A stretch of DNA of 58,930 nt from Planctomycetota bacterium (GCA_021776825.1 JAJFFG010000009.1:1-58930); one strand, 5' to 3'. Counted from the stretch's first letter, positions 43,987-53,491 are shown. Notes: generated by a model from the sequence alone, not told the origin. Made by a program: numbers and translations.

Positions 43987-46638
43987 CTACGAAGCCGCGC
44001 GTCCGACCGACACGCAGACGAGTCGATCCGGATGGATGTGTCGCGCGACGGCGGCCTGGATCTCTTCGGCAGTGACGGCCTCGACGCGCTCGACGAAGCG
44101 GTCCGGGTAGTCACAGCCCAGGCCGTGACGCTCGAGCTGCACGATCTGCTCGGCGGTGCCAGAGTTGGTCTCGAACCCGAAGACGTAGCTGCCCAGCAGA
44201 TACCGGCGCGCGTCCTCGATCTCCTCGTGCGTGGCCGGCGCTGCGCCGGAGACGAAGGTCCCGATCTGCTCGCGCATGGCGGCCTCGGCGCGCTCACGCA
44301 TGTCGGGTGACGTCCCGACGTACGCCGAGAACAGACCCGGTTCGAGATCGGCTGAGCGCGTGATCCGTGCCCACGTCGTATAGGCCAGGCCCTGCTCGTC
44401 GCGGATGACGCGGCTCATCCGGTCGGTGAACCCTGGTCCGGTGCCGAGCACGTGGTCAGCGACGAGGAGTGCGTAGAAGTCCGGGTCGGCGCGGCGGATG
44501 CCGAGGTGTCCGAGGTAGAGGTGGAGCTGGTCGCGGTCCTCCTCCACGTGCACGTTGCGAGCGCCGCCGAGCTCTGGGTCCGTCAGCGACGGGAAGAGCG
44601 GCTTGCGATCGTCCCAGTCCCCGAATTGCTCGCGCACCATGTCGACGGCGGCGTCGGTGTCGACGTCTCCAACCACGGCGACGATCGTGTTGCGCGGCAC
44701 GAAGAGCGCGCGATGGTGCGCGCGGAGGTGGTCTTCGGTCACCGCCTCGAGTTCGGCGACGCTGCCCTTGTCGCGCCGACCGAGTGGGTGATCACCGTAG
44801 ATCTCGGCGCGCAGTCGCAGCGCTGCGATCACGGACGGATCGTCGTCCTCGGAGCGGAGGTGACTGATCAGCTCGCCACGCTTGCGATCCAGGGCGTCGG
44901 AGGGGAAGCGCGGGCGCCGCAGCGTGTCGACGGCGACGCTGAGGCAGTCGCGCAGGTCGCGCGTCAGGCAGCGCAGGGAAAAGCCCCCTGAACCGGCGCC
45001 GAACCGGGCTCCGACATCAGCGAAGACAGCCGAGATCTCGGGGCCGTCGCGCGTGCCGGCGCCCTCGTCCAGACAGGCTCCCGTCAGAGCGGCCACTCCG
45101 GGGTGGGCCTCGCGCAGTCGGGACGCGGACACGAACGCGCGCACCGAGACCTCGGGCAGGCCACGGCGCGGGATGACGAGCAGCCGCAGACCGTTCTCGA
45201 GCTCGACGCGGCGGGCCGGCAGGTCGACGCGTAGGCGTCCCGTCGGCACACGGGTGACGATCGCCGGCTCCGGACGCTCGTCGGCCGGAGGCTCTTCATC
45301 CAGCTCGTGCAGGCCGGCGTCGGGGATGGGAGGCCGCGGCGGCGCGCCGTCCGGCCGCGGCACGGCCCAGCCGACCGTCCGGTTGCGGCGTATGAGGAAC
45401 CGCCGCACGACCTCCTGCACGTCCTCGGCCGTGATGGTCTCGAGTCGCTCGGCGTGACGGGGCAGGAGCCGCCAGTCGCCCCCGAGCACGTGGTGCGTGC
45501 CGAGCGCCTCGGCCAGGCCGGTGGCCGTGGCGCGGCTGAACACGTGTCCGGCGCGGAGGATCGCTCGAGCCCGTTCGAGGTGTTCGGCCTTCGGACCGTC
45601 GCGCGCGATCGTGTGGATCTCGTCCCACACGGCCGACTCGGCGTCCGCGGGGTCGGCGTCCTCCTGCAGCTCGAGCATGAGCAGGAACAGGCCCGGGTCT
45701 CGGCGCGTGTCGTTCGAGGCGTAGACGACGGAGGCCAGCCGGTCGCGTCGCACGAGCCGGTCGTAGAGCACCGAGCTCTTCCCGTGCGAGAGGAGCACCT
45801 GCAGGACGTCGAGCACGGCGTCCTCCGGGTCGCGCACGCGCACGGTGTGGAACGCGGCGATCATGCGCGGAAGGTTGACGTCGAGCTCGAGCTCGAAGCG
45901 CCGTTCGCCCTCCTGCGGCGGCTCGGCCGCGATCAGCGGTTGCGGGCGGGGGGCCGCCTCGATCGGTCCGAACAGTTCCTCGATGCGCTGCACCGCGGCA
46001 TCGACGTCGACGTCGCCGGCGACCACGAGCGTGCAGCTCCCGGGTCGGTACCAGGCGTTGTAGAACGCCAGGACGTCCTCGCGGGGCACCGACAGGATCT
46101 CCTCCGGCCAGCCGATCACGGGGTTGCGATACGGGTGCACCTGGAACGCCGTCGCCTCGAGCGTTTCGTGCAGGGTCCACCACGGATCGTCGCGATCCCG
46201 TCGCAACTCCTCGATGACCGGCCCACGCTCGGCCCGGAACTCGTGCTCGTCGAACGCCGAGCCACGCATGCGGTCGGCCTCGATCTCGAGCGCGCTCTCC
46301 CAGCGATCGGAGGCCAGCGTGAAGTAGTAGCGGGTTCGATCGACGGTGGTGTCGGCGTTGTTCTGCCCACCGTTGCGGAGTGTGACGAGGTCGATGTCGC
46401 CCTTCCGCAGCGTCTCAGTGCCCTTGAACATCAGGTGCTCGAGGAAGTGCGCCAGGCCCGTCTTGCCCTTCTGCTCCTCGCGCGATCCGACGCGATACCA
46501 GGTCTGGACGGAGACGACCGGGGCGTCCCGCCGCGGGACGATCAGCGCCTCGAAGCCGTTCGCGAGCCGCAGCTCGATGACGCCGTTCGCGTCATCGCGC
46601 CGCACGCCCGTCCAGGTCTCGCCCGAGTCCTCGCTCAT
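43987..46638 (-). CDS. M16 (pitrilysin/insulinase family) zinc peptidase, two-domain
   Basis: A protein of 883 residues made of two tandem M16 halves. The N-terminal half has the inverted zinc motif HxxEH in GLAHFLEHLMFKG (His64, Glu67, His68) and the distal zinc ligand Glu144 in GPVIEELRR. The second half lacks the zinc motif but keeps the Arg/Tyr substrate-binding region (FTDRMSRVIRDEQGLAYTTW). It degrades peptides, usually in the periplasm for this type; no signal peptide is evident, so it may be cytoplasmic. ATG 46638 overlaps the stop of the pseudouridine synthase gene, so the two are co-translated. Confidence 0.93.
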   Translation of the reverse strand: MSEDSGETWTGVRRDDANGVIELRLANGFEALIVPRRDAPVVSVQTWYRVGSREEQKGKTGLAHFLEHLMFKGTETLRKGDIDLVTLRNGGQNNADTTVDRTRYYFTLASDRWESALEIEADRMRGSAFDEHEFRAERGPVIEELRRDRDDPWWTLHETLEATAFQVHPYRNPVIGWPEEILSVPREDVLAFYNAWYRPGSCTLVVAGDVDVDAAVQRIEELFGPIEAAPRPQPLIAAEPPQEGERRFELELDVNLPRMIAAFHTVRVRDPEDAVLDVLQVLLSHGKSSVLYDRLVRRDRLASVVYASNDTRRDPGLFLLMLELQEDADPADAESAVWDEIHTIARDGPKAEHLERARAILRAGHVFSRATATGLAEALGTHHVLGGDWRLLPRHAERLETITAEDVQEVVRRFLIRRNRTVGWAVPRPDGAPPRPPIPDAGLHELDEEPPADERPEPAIVTRVPTGRLRVDLPARRVELENGLRLLVIPRRGLPEVSVRAFVSASRLREAHPGVAALTGACLDEGAGTRDGPEISAVFADVGARFGAGSGGFSLRCLTRDLRDCLSVAVDTLRRPRFPSDALDRKRGELISHLRSEDDDPSVIAALRLRAEIYGDHPLGRRDKGSVAELEAVTEDHLRAHHRALFVPRNTIVAVVGDVDTDAAVDMVREQFGDWDDRKPLFPSLTDPELGGARNVHVEEDRDQLHLYLGHLGIRRADPDFYALLVADHVLGTGPGFTDRMSRVIRDEQGLAYTTWARITRSADLEPGLFSAYVGTSPDMRERAEAAMREQIGTFVSGAAPATHEEIEDARRYLLGSYVFGFETNSGTAEQIVQLERHGLGCDYPDRFVERVEAVTAEEIQAAVARHIHPDRLVCVSVGRAAS

Positions 46639-47513
46639 CGCGTCTTCCGCCGCGGAGCCGCTCGGCTGCGGGCGGGATCACTGCTGCGGGCGGGATCGGG
46701 CTTGCCGGGGCGCCGTCGTCGCGGCGTGGGCCCGGTCGGGCGCGCGCGGCGTCGCAACGGCTTGTCGGTGCCGCCACGGACGGCGGACTCCTTCAGCGCC
46801 GCGACCTCTTCGGCGTCGAGGGGGCGGAACTGCCCGGGCTTCAGACCGCGAGAGACGATCGAACCGATCTGGATGCGCCGCACGCTGAGCACCGGGAAAC
46901 CGAGCTTCGCGAAGGCGCGCCGGATCTCGCGGTTCTTGCCTTCGGTGAGGGTCACGGCGGCGTGGGAGATCTTCGGGCCGGCCTTCCGGATGTGGACGCG
47001 GTTGCGACCCGTCTTGCCCTCGCTCAGCCAGATCCCGGCCTCGAACTTCTTCGCATCGGTGGGGAGCAGGCGGCCCTTCAGGCGGACGTCGTACACCTTG
47101 CCGACGCCGAAGCGCGGGTGAGTGAGCTGCTGGGTGAGCTCGCCGTCGTTCGTCAGGAGGACCAGGCCCTCGCTGTCCTCGTCGAGACGTCCGACGGGAA
47201 ACAGGCGCTTGCCCCTGAACGGCGGCACGAGATCGATGACCGTCGGCCGTCCGTGGGTGTCCTGAACGGTGCAGAGCACGCCGCGCGGCTTGTTGAGGAG
47301 CAGGTAGGTCCGGCGCGTGGTCCCGGCGACCTCGGCGCGCGGGAGCCGCACGGTGTCGACGGCGATCTCGTCGAGCGTGGCGTCGACCTTGACGCCCATC
47401 TCGCGGATGACCCGACCGTTCACGGAGACCCGTCCGGCGGCGATGAGCTTCTCCGCCTCGCGGCGGCTGCACACGCCGGCTCGGGCGATGACCTTTTGGA
47501 GTCTGTCTTCCAT
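46635..47513 (-). CDS. rluB: RsuA/RluB-family 23S rRNA pseudouridine synthase
   Basis: A protein of 292 residues that isomerises uridine in rRNA. The N-terminal S4 RNA-binding domain (EDRLQKVIARAGVCSRREAE) is followed by the catalytic domain. The active Asp111 is in the family motif PVGRLDEDSEGLVLLTNDGE. LLLNKPRGVLCT and GKNREIRRAFAKLGFPVLSV are also typical of RluB and RsuA. The C-terminal 50 residues form a basic Arg/Pro tail (RRARPTGPTPRRRRPG), probably disordered and RNA-binding. The choice of RluB over RluE or RsuA follows length and S4 domain but is not certain. It is transcribed divergently from nth with 136 bp between them. Confidence 0.88.
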   Translation of the reverse strand: MEDRLQKVIARAGVCSRREAEKLIAAGRVSVNGRVIREMGVKVDATLDEIAVDTVRLPRAEVAGTTRRTYLLLNKPRGVLCTVQDTHGRPTVIDLVPPFRGKRLFPVGRLDEDSEGLVLLTNDGELTQQLTHPRFGVGKVYDVRLKGRLLPTDAKKFEAGIWLSEGKTGRNRVHIRKAGPKISHAAVTLTEGKNREIRRAFAKLGFPVLSVRRIQIGSIVSRGLKPGQFRPLDAEEVAALKESAVRGGTDKPLRRRARPTGPTPRRRRPGKPDPARSSDPARSRAAPRRKTR

Positions 47514-47649
47514 AACGCTGCGCTCGGGGACCTCGGGGGAACCCGCTACGATACTCCGGCCCCGGGAGGATCGGCGCTATCTCGCGGGCCGCTCGTCCTC
47601 GCCGTCATCCACGCGGGTCGAGCGCCCGTCCTGCCCGAGGAGCCTGCGC

Positions 47650-48369
47650 GTGCCCCGGATCTCGAAGACCCGACTGCGAGCGCAGGCTGCCGAGGTCGTC
47701 CTGCGGCTCGCCGACGAGTACGCCGAGGCCGAGTGCGCGCTCGTGCACGACGGGCCGTTCCAGCTCCTGGCCGCGACGATTCTCTCCGCGCAGTGCACCG
47801 ACGCGCGCGTGAACCACGTGACTCCCGACCTCTTCCGACGTTGGCCCGACGCCCCCGCGCTCGCCGTCGCTCCGCAGGAGGACGTCGAGGAGGTGGTCCG
47901 CAGCACCGGGTTCTTCCGCAACAAGGCCAAGAACCTGATCGGCATGGCGTGCGGTCTGGTCGAGCGTCACGGCGGCGAGGTTCCGGCCGATATCGAGGCG
48001 CTCGTGGCCCTGCCCGGCGTGGCGCGCAAGACGGCCAACGTGGTCCTCGGCACGGCGTTCGGCCGCAACGACGGCGTCGTCGTCGACACCCACGTCCACC
48101 GCATCAGCCATCGCCTGGGCCTGTCGCGCCACCACGATCCGAAGCACGTCGAGCGGGACCTCATGGATGTCCTTGCGCGTGAGGAGTGGACGCTCTTCAG
48201 CCACCGCATCATCCACCACGGTCGGCGAGTCTGCGTGGCGCGCACTCCACGCTGCGAGGTTTGCAACATGAAGGACCTGTGCCCGTCGCGCCAGGACGTG
48301 CCCAAGCCCCGGCGGTTGCCCGACAAGCGAGCGCGCACGACCGCACCCACACGGAGACCTCGTCGATGA
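47650..48369 (+). CDS. nth: endonuclease III (DNA glycosylase/AP lyase)
   Basis: Removes oxidised pyrimidines and nicks the abasic site in base excision repair. The protein is 239 residues from GTG 47650, with GAGGAG upstream. The helix-hairpin-helix LPGVARKTANVVLGTAFG holds the catalytic Lys127, and VVVDTHVHRISHRLG the catalytic Asp146. A [4Fe-4S] cluster is formed by Cys195, Cys202, Cys205 and Cys211 (C-x6-C-x2-C-x5-C). The C-terminal extension is basic. Its stop overlaps the next ATG by four bases. Confidence 0.96.
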   Translation: MPRISKTRLRAQAAEVVLRLADEYAEAECALVHDGPFQLLAATILSAQCTDARVNHVTPDLFRRWPDAPALAVAPQEDVEEVVRSTGFFRNKAKNLIGMACGLVERHGGEVPADIEALVALPGVARKTANVVLGTAFGRNDGVVVDTHVHRISHRLGLSRHHDPKHVERDLMDVLAREEWTLFSHRIIHHGRRVCVARTPRCEVCNMKDLCPSRQDVPKPRRLPDKRARTTAPTRRPRR

Positions 48370-49016
48370 ACCCGCTCGATCGATTGCTCGGCCGCAGCTC
48401 CGACGACGGGCCGCCCGATCTCCAGGCGCTCGTCGATCTCCCGGATGCGTCGCGCGTCGCGATCGTGCACGCGGATGCGCCGTATGGCGATGGGGGCGTC
48501 GGCGAGGCGTTCCCTTCGGCGACGCGCATCGCGCAGCGCGATGGCGACTTGCATACGCTGCCGTTTCGCGAAGGCGACCCCTGTCACCTCCCCTCACGCG
48601 ACGACGGCTGGGAATTGATCGTCGTCCAGGACGTGCTCGATCGCGTCCTCGATCCCGCCAACGCTCTGCGCGCGGCCGGAGAGGCTCTTGCCCCGGGTGG
48701 AAAGGTGCTGCTCCTGCAACGCGTCGGCCCCGATGACTTCTCCGACCGGGCGGGCTGGAACGTGCTGGCGCGGCTTGCCGATACCAGGCAGACGTGGACC
48801 TCGAACCGGCGCCAGACCCGCGCGCTCGCCGGCGGGGCAGGGCTGCGTCGCGGCGCCGAGGCGCTCTGGGAGGAGTGGGTGCCGCTCGCGGAGCCGCAGC
48901 GTCCGGGGACGGCCGAGCTGCATCGCCTGTTCGCGACGGCGTTGGACGGGTCGGGTGTCGTGCGCGACGGCTGTCTCGTGATGCGACGCGTCGCGGTCGT
49001 GCTGGAGCGTCGGTGA
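48366..49016 (+). CDS. methyltransferase-like protein
   Basis: A protein of 216 residues. The middle (WELIVVQDVLDRVLDPANAL, AAGEALAPGGKVLLLQRVGP) matches motifs II and III of class I SAM methyltransferases. A clear glycine-rich motif I is missing or strongly altered upstream (RVAIVHADAPYGDGGVGEAF), so SAM binding is uncertain. It may be an inactive or novel relative. It overlaps nth by four bases and is followed after 1 bp by the TPR lipoprotein gene, making a three-gene operon. Confidence 0.6.
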   Translation: MNPLDRLLGRSSDDGPPDLQALVDLPDASRVAIVHADAPYGDGGVGEAFPSATRIAQRDGDLHTLPFREGDPCHLPSRDDGWELIVVQDVLDRVLDPANALRAAGEALAPGGKVLLLQRVGPDDFSDRAGWNVLARLADTRQTWTSNRRQTRALAGGAGLRRGAEALWEEWVPLAEPQRPGTAELHRLFATALDGSGVVRDGCLVMRRVAVVLERR

Positions 49017-49017
49017 G

Positions 49018-50412
49018 GTGAGGCCGCGCGCGCTGCCGGGACTTGCACTGCCGGGACTTGTGCTGCCGGGACTTGTGCTGGTGCTGGCGGCGGTGTGGGC
49101 GGGCGGTTGCGGCAACGACTCGGCACCCACGCGCGACGTGCCCGATCTCGATGTGCCGACCGACGGCGGGATCGCGGTCGCGGTAGAGCTCCGTCGCGCC
49201 GAGCGACTGATCGCCGCCGGCGCCGACGAGGAGGCGGAGCCGGTGCTGCGCGACGTCGTAGCGCGGGACCCGGATCGGGTGGAGGCGTGGACGCTGCTCG
49301 GGACGGTCCTGGTCGAGGCGCGCCGCTACGTCGACGCCGTCCCCGTCCTCGAACGCTCGCTCCAACTCGACGCTGCCGATCTGGTGGCGCGGCGTCGACT
49401 CGCGGAGTGCCATCACCTGCTCGGCGACCTGCCGGCGGCAGAGGCGGCCTATCAGGCGTGGGCACAGCGCGACGAGCGTAACGAGGACGCACTGTACGGG
49501 CTCGGCCAGGTGCTCTACCTGCGGGGTGACGCGGCCGGCGCAGTGAAGACGCTGCGGAAGGCCGAACGGCGTCGAGGCGGTCGCGCGGACATCCGGAGCG
49601 AACTCGGGTTGGCGCTCCAATCGCTCGGCAAGCTCGAGGAGTCCGAGGCGAAGCAGCGGGATGCGCTGGAGCGCGATCCCACGTACGCCATTGCCTGGTT
49701 CCGCCTCGGCAACGTCATTGCGGAACAGGACCCAACGCGACTCGACGACGCGATCGGCGCGATGGAGCGAGCGACGCAGGAGGCGCCGCGCATGATCCAT
49801 GCGCACCTCTACCTCTATCGCTTGCTGAAGCTCGCCGAGCAGGCCGGCAACGTGACGGCAGCCGAAGCCGCCGAGACGCGTTGGGCCACCGTGTTGCGAC
49901 TCCACGGTCGGAAGCAGCTCGCTCGCGTCGGGCTGGGCGGGCGGAGGGTCCCGAGCGGCACGGCAGCGGAGCGGCGCCTGCGCCGCGTGCTCGAGGCGGA
50001 CCCAGCCGACGCGCTCAGCCGCGCGAAACTGGCGCGACTGCTGCACGGCGAGCGGCGTCTCGACGAGGCGCTCGAGCAGTACGACGTGCTGTTGGACACG
50101 GACACGCCCGACGCGGCGGTGATCGCCGACGCGGGCACCGCGCGCCTGGTCGACGGGGACCTCGACGCAGCGCTGGAACTGCTGCAGAACGCGGTGGCGC
50201 GCGATCCGTCACTCCCCGGCGCAGCGCGATTGCTCGGCTGGGCGCTCCTTCGCGCCGATCGCGTCGACGATGCCGAGATCGCCCTCGGGAAAGCACTCGA
50301 GGCGCGTCCCGACGATCGACTCGCGTCGCTCGCGTTGGGTCTCGCCTGGATGCGCGATCGCCGACTCGACGCCGGGCTGCACGCCATCGCGCGCGCTGGC
50401 TGGCTCGAGTAG
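49018..50412 (+). CDS. TPR-repeat lipoprotein
   Basis: A protein of 464 residues from GTG 49018. The signal peptide contains a repeated Leu-Pro-Gly-Leu motif (LPGLALPGLVLPGLV), encoded by a nearly exact 15-bp repeat. It ends in the lipobox WAGGC (Cys31). The rest is a chain of at least eight TPR units (YVDAVPVLERSLQLDAADLV, AAGAVKTLRKAERR, LDEALEQYDVLLDTDTPDAA), probably a periplasmic scaffold. The gene is the last of the nth operon. A long inverted repeat follows directly (50416-50479). Confidence 0.85.
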   Translation: MRPRALPGLALPGLVLPGLVLVLAAVWAGGCGNDSAPTRDVPDLDVPTDGGIAVAVELRRAERLIAAGADEEAEPVLRDVVARDPDRVEAWTLLGTVLVEARRYVDAVPVLERSLQLDAADLVARRRLAECHHLLGDLPAAEAAYQAWAQRDERNEDALYGLGQVLYLRGDAAGAVKTLRKAERRRGGRADIRSELGLALQSLGKLEESEAKQRDALERDPTYAIAWFRLGNVIAEQDPTRLDDAIGAMERATQEAPRMIHAHLYLYRLLKLAEQAGNVTAAEAAETRWATVLRLHGRKQLARVGLGGRRVPSGTAAERRLRRVLEADPADALSRAKLARLLHGERRLDEALEQYDVLLDTDTPDAAVIADAGTARLVDGDLDAALELLQNAVARDPSLPGAARLLGWALLRADRVDDAEIALGKALEARPDDRLASLALGLAWMRDRRLDAGLHAIARAGWLE

Positions 50413-50726
50413 CAGGCTCGCAGGCTGTCGGTGGGACGGCCTCGACGGGCCACGCGGGTTGGCGCGACAGCCTGCGAGCTATAGGGCGTTGGGTGGCGAG
50501 CGGCGGTGGATCGCAGCGCATCCCGGTCTCGGGCAGGACGACGGACGGCCAATTCGAGCGCGCAACGGCGGCTCACGCCGTCGCAGCCTCCAGCTTTCGC
50601 AGCTTGTGCGCCGTGCCCGAATCATCCTCCACGCCGGCCACGCTCTCGTGCTCGGCGCCCGCTCTATCTAGCCGCCTGTCGCGCCGACGGTCTCTCGCAC
50701 GGCGACGTCGAACCTCCGACAGGCGG
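50413..50726. other. convergent intergenic region with two long inverted repeats
   Basis: These 314 bp lie between the TPR lipoprotein gene and manA, with a long palindromic structure at each end. No gene is seen between them. Confidence 0.6.
50416..50479. terminator. 15-bp inverted repeat after the TPR lipoprotein gene
   Basis: GCTCGCAGGCTGTCG (50416-50430) is the exact reverse complement of CGACAGCCTGCGAGC (50465-50479). The 34-base loop has an internal GGCC/GGCC pairing. It starts 4 bp after the stop. It probably ends transcription, but the long loop is unlike a simple terminator. Confidence 0.6.
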
Positions 50727-50730
50727 CTAG
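50668..50730. terminator. 14-bp inverted repeat at the end of manA
   Basis: CTAGCCGCCTGTCG (50668-50681) is the exact reverse complement of CGACAGGCGGCTAG (50717-50730). The 35-base loop has an inner CGCCG/CGGCG pairing. The right arm contains the manA stop. Its overall design resembles the inverted repeat at 50416. Confidence 0.6.
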
Positions 50731-51689
50731 CTAGTGACGACGAGCGCGTGCAGCACCGAGGCGCCCAACGTCACTTCGTGAGCGTCCTCGCGGGCCGGCA
50801 GGAGCAGCGTGTCGCCGACGTCGAACTCCACCGGGGGGACCCCCCGCGCGAAGGGTCGCAGCTCGCCGCTCCCCGAGAGCACGTGCACGACCTTCCACGC
50901 TCCGGTCCGGCTCGGCGGGGTCTCGAGAGTGAACGTGCCCATGGCGGTCACGTGCTGCGCGGTGAAGAACGGGCTCTGCACTAGGAGCAGTCGGCGGAGC
51001 GGACCCGTCTCCTCGACGAGCTGCGCGGGGATCTTGTCATCGCTTCGCGGGCCGAAGTGGATGCTCTCGAGCGCCTGGTCGACGTGCAGCTCGCGCGGCA
51101 GTCCATCGAGTCCGGTCCGTCCCCAGTCCCAGACGCGATACGTGGTGTCGCTGTTCTGCTGGACCTCGGCGAGGAGCACTCCCGCGCCGATCGTGTGGAT
51201 CGTTCCGGCGGGCACATAGACGGTGTCCCCGGCCTCGACCGGCACGGCGTGCAGACAGTCCTCGACCTTGCCGGCGCGCAGGGCGGCCTCGAAGTCGACC
51301 CGCGTGCAGCCGTCGACGAGGCCGCGGAACACGCGCGCTCCCGGATCGGCCTGCAGCACGAACCAGCACTCGGTCTTCGGCTCGGCGCCGAGGCGCAGTG
51401 CTGCGTCGCCGTCGGGGTGCACCTGCACGGACAGTTCGGTCTGCGCGTCGAGCAGTTTGACCAGCAACGGATGCGGCGCGTCGCCGCGGAGCTCGTGCAG
51501 GAAACGCCCGGCGAGCGGACCGTCGGCGATCTCGCTCGAGCGGCCCTCACGGTCGTACATCAGCCAACACTCGCCGACCGGTGCATCGCCCGGCAGGGCA
51601 CGTCCGAGCACCGAGTGCATCCGCCGACCACCCCAGGGTTTCGCGAGGTAGCGCGGAGCCAGCTTCACCGGGTGGGGGAGGTCGATCAT
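50727..51689 (-). CDS. manA: mannose-6-phosphate isomerase, class I
   Basis: Interconverts mannose 6-phosphate and fructose 6-phosphate, feeding GDP-mannose and glycan synthesis. The protein is 320 residues, the short bacterial type. Zinc ligands are Gln89 and His91 in LSVQVHPDGDA, Glu107 in KTECW, and His165 in VYVPAGTIHTIGAG. The active-site Arg block QNSDTTYRVWDWGR is present. Its ATG overlaps the stop of recN by four bases. Confidence 0.95.
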   Translation of the reverse strand: MIDLPHPVKLAPRYLAKPWGGRRMHSVLGRALPGDAPVGECWLMYDREGRSSEIADGPLAGRFLHELRGDAPHPLLVKLLDAQTELSVQVHPDGDAALRLGAEPKTECWFVLQADPGARVFRGLVDGCTRVDFEAALRAGKVEDCLHAVPVEAGDTVYVPAGTIHTIGAGVLLAEVQQNSDTTYRVWDWGRTGLDGLPRELHVDQALESIHFGPRSDDKIPAQLVEETGPLRRLLLVQSPFFTAQHVTAMGTFTLETPPSRTGAWKVVHVLSGSGELRPFARGVPPVEFDVGDTLLLPAREDAHEVTLGASVLHALVVTS

Positions 51690-53479
51690 GGTCGCGTGTC
51701 CGGAGCGGCGCTCCGCTTCTCCATCGGGACGCCAGCGTGCTCCATCCGTAAGACAACGGCCTTCGACGAAGCGACCCCCGCCGCGGCGGCCTCGGCGAGC
51801 ATGGCGCGCGCCTGATCGCGCGCCTCTTCTGCGTGACCGGCGCCGCGGATCATCTCGGCGATCTCGAGCTCGCGCTCCGCTCCGGCGAGCGCTTCGACCT
51901 GCACCACGGTGCGCTCGCCACGCTCCTGCTTGTGCACGCGGAGGTGCCGCGCAGCGAACGCCGCCACCTGCGGGAGGTGCGTCACGACGAGCACCTGGCG
52001 GCCGATGGACAGGGCGGAGAGACGGCGTCCGATCACCGAGCCGAGACGGGCTCCGACGTCGGCGTCGATCTCGTCGAACGCGAGGATCGGCACTCGGTCG
52101 GCGTCGGCGAGCTCGCCCTTGATGGCGAGCGCCGTGCGCGCGAGTTCACCGCCGGACGCGATGCGAGCCAGCGGCCGCAGCTCCTCACCGCGGTTCGGCG
52201 CGACGCGCCACTCGACCGGTCCGAGACCCGCCGGGCTGGCGGCGTCCAGCGCTGTGTCTCGTCGAGTCGGTACGTGCACGGCGAAGCGCGTGGCGTCCAT
52301 CTCGAGCTCGGCGAGTCCGGCCTCGACGCCGGCGGAGAACGTGATGCCGGCCTTGCGGCGGGCGTCGTCGAGCTCGGTCCCGGCCTGGAGCGCTCCGGAG
52401 GCGAGATCGGCGACCTCCGCGTGAAGCTGCTCAGCGGCGTCGCTGTCCCCGCGAAGCGATGCGAGCTCGGACCGGGCGGATTCCGCGGCCGCCAGCGCGT
52501 CGGCCTCGGTGGGGCCGTGGCGTCGCAATAGGGAGCCGAGTTCTTCGAGTCGGCCCTGGAGGCGTTCCAGCCGTTCCGGGTCTGCCTCGAGCCGTTCGAG
52601 GGCATCGGCGAGCAGGCGCGTCGCTTCCGAGAGTGCGTCCGCCGCGCGATCGAGCGACTCCTGTGCCGCGGCGACCTCGTCGGAGAGCGCAGCCGCGTCG
52701 CTGATCGTCCGCGAGGCCCGCCCGACGAGGTCGATCGCCGGGTCGGCGTCTCCGTGGCCGCCATCGATCAACGCCGTCGCGCTCGAGAGCGCATCGGAGT
52801 GTCGCTCGGCGGCCGCGAGTAGCTCGCGCTCGCGCCGCAGGCGGTCCGACTCCCCGTCCTCGGGGGCGACCTCCTCGACCTCGGCGATGATGGCCTCGAG
52901 CGTCTCGATGCGCGCCTGCCGCTGGTCGTCTCGGGCGGTCAGCTCGGCGAGACGAACGCGACCCGCGCGCCAGGTCCGGAGCCGCTCGGCGAACGCGGTG
53001 CGATCGTCGGCGAGACCCGCGGCGCGATCGAGCAGCTCGGTCTGTCGGGCCGGATCGACCAGGGCCTGATGCTCGCTCTGGCCGTGGATCTCGGCGAGCA
53101 GAGAGCAGAGCGCGCGGAGCGAACCCACGGGAACGAACGTCCCTTGGATCTCTGCGCGGTTGCGGCCGGCAGCGTCGACACGGCGCGACACCACGAGCTG
53201 CAGCGGCCCCTCGTCATCAGCCGTCTCGTCCGAGAGCGCGAGGCACTGCGCAGCGAGCGCGGGATCGTCGATCTCGAAGACGCCGCGGACCTCCATGCGG
53301 TCGGCGCCGGTCCTGAGCATCTCGCGCGACCAGCGGCCGCCGAGCAGCAGACCCAGCGCAAGCAGCAGCAGGCTCTTGCCGGCTCCGGTCGCACCGGTGA
53401 CGACGTTGAGCCCGGGCTCGAGACGGATCACCGCGTCCTCGACGAGGGCCAGGTTGCGGACACGCAGCTCGAGCAGCAT
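51686..53479 (-). CDS. recN: DNA repair protein RecN (SMC-like ATPase)
   Basis: A protein of 597 residues acting in double-strand break repair. The Walker A is in VTGATGAGKSLLLLALGLLL (residues 28-47). Coiled-coil arms lie in the middle. Near the C-terminus are IASGGELARTALAIKGELAD (ABC signature) and the Walker B-like RVPILAFDEIDADVG. VLVVTHLPQVAAFAARHLRV is the switch His region. The hinge of true SMC proteins is short, as expected for RecN. It overlaps manA and starts 12 bp after the tRNA-binding-domain gene, all on the - strand. Confidence 0.95.
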   Translation of the reverse strand: MLLELRVRNLALVEDAVIRLEPGLNVVTGATGAGKSLLLLALGLLLGGRWSREMLRTGADRMEVRGVFEIDDPALAAQCLALSDETADDEGPLQLVVSRRVDAAGRNRAEIQGTFVPVGSLRALCSLLAEIHGQSEHQALVDPARQTELLDRAAGLADDRTAFAERLRTWRAGRVRLAELTARDDQRQARIETLEAIIAEVEEVAPEDGESDRLRRERELLAAAERHSDALSSATALIDGGHGDADPAIDLVGRASRTISDAAALSDEVAAAQESLDRAADALSEATRLLADALERLEADPERLERLQGRLEELGSLLRRHGPTEADALAAAESARSELASLRGDSDAAEQLHAEVADLASGALQAGTELDDARRKAGITFSAGVEAGLAELEMDATRFAVHVPTRRDTALDAASPAGLGPVEWRVAPNRGEELRPLARIASGGELARTALAIKGELADADRVPILAFDEIDADVGARLGSVIGRRLSALSIGRQVLVVTHLPQVAAFAARHLRVHKQERGERTVVQVEALAGAERELEIAEMIRGAGHAEEARDQARAMLAEAAAAGVASSKAVVLRMEHAGVPMEKRSAAPDTRP

Positions 53480-53491
53480 CGTTCGGCGCTC

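Noticed and set aside
45307..47121. 604-residue + strand frame over the M16 peptidase and rluB
   Set aside because: Antisense shadow of two well-supported genes; no recognisable domain.
47605..50046. 813-residue - strand frame over nth and the TPR gene
   Set aside because: Arg/Ser-rich composition and no motifs; the + strand genes have catalytic residues and repeats.
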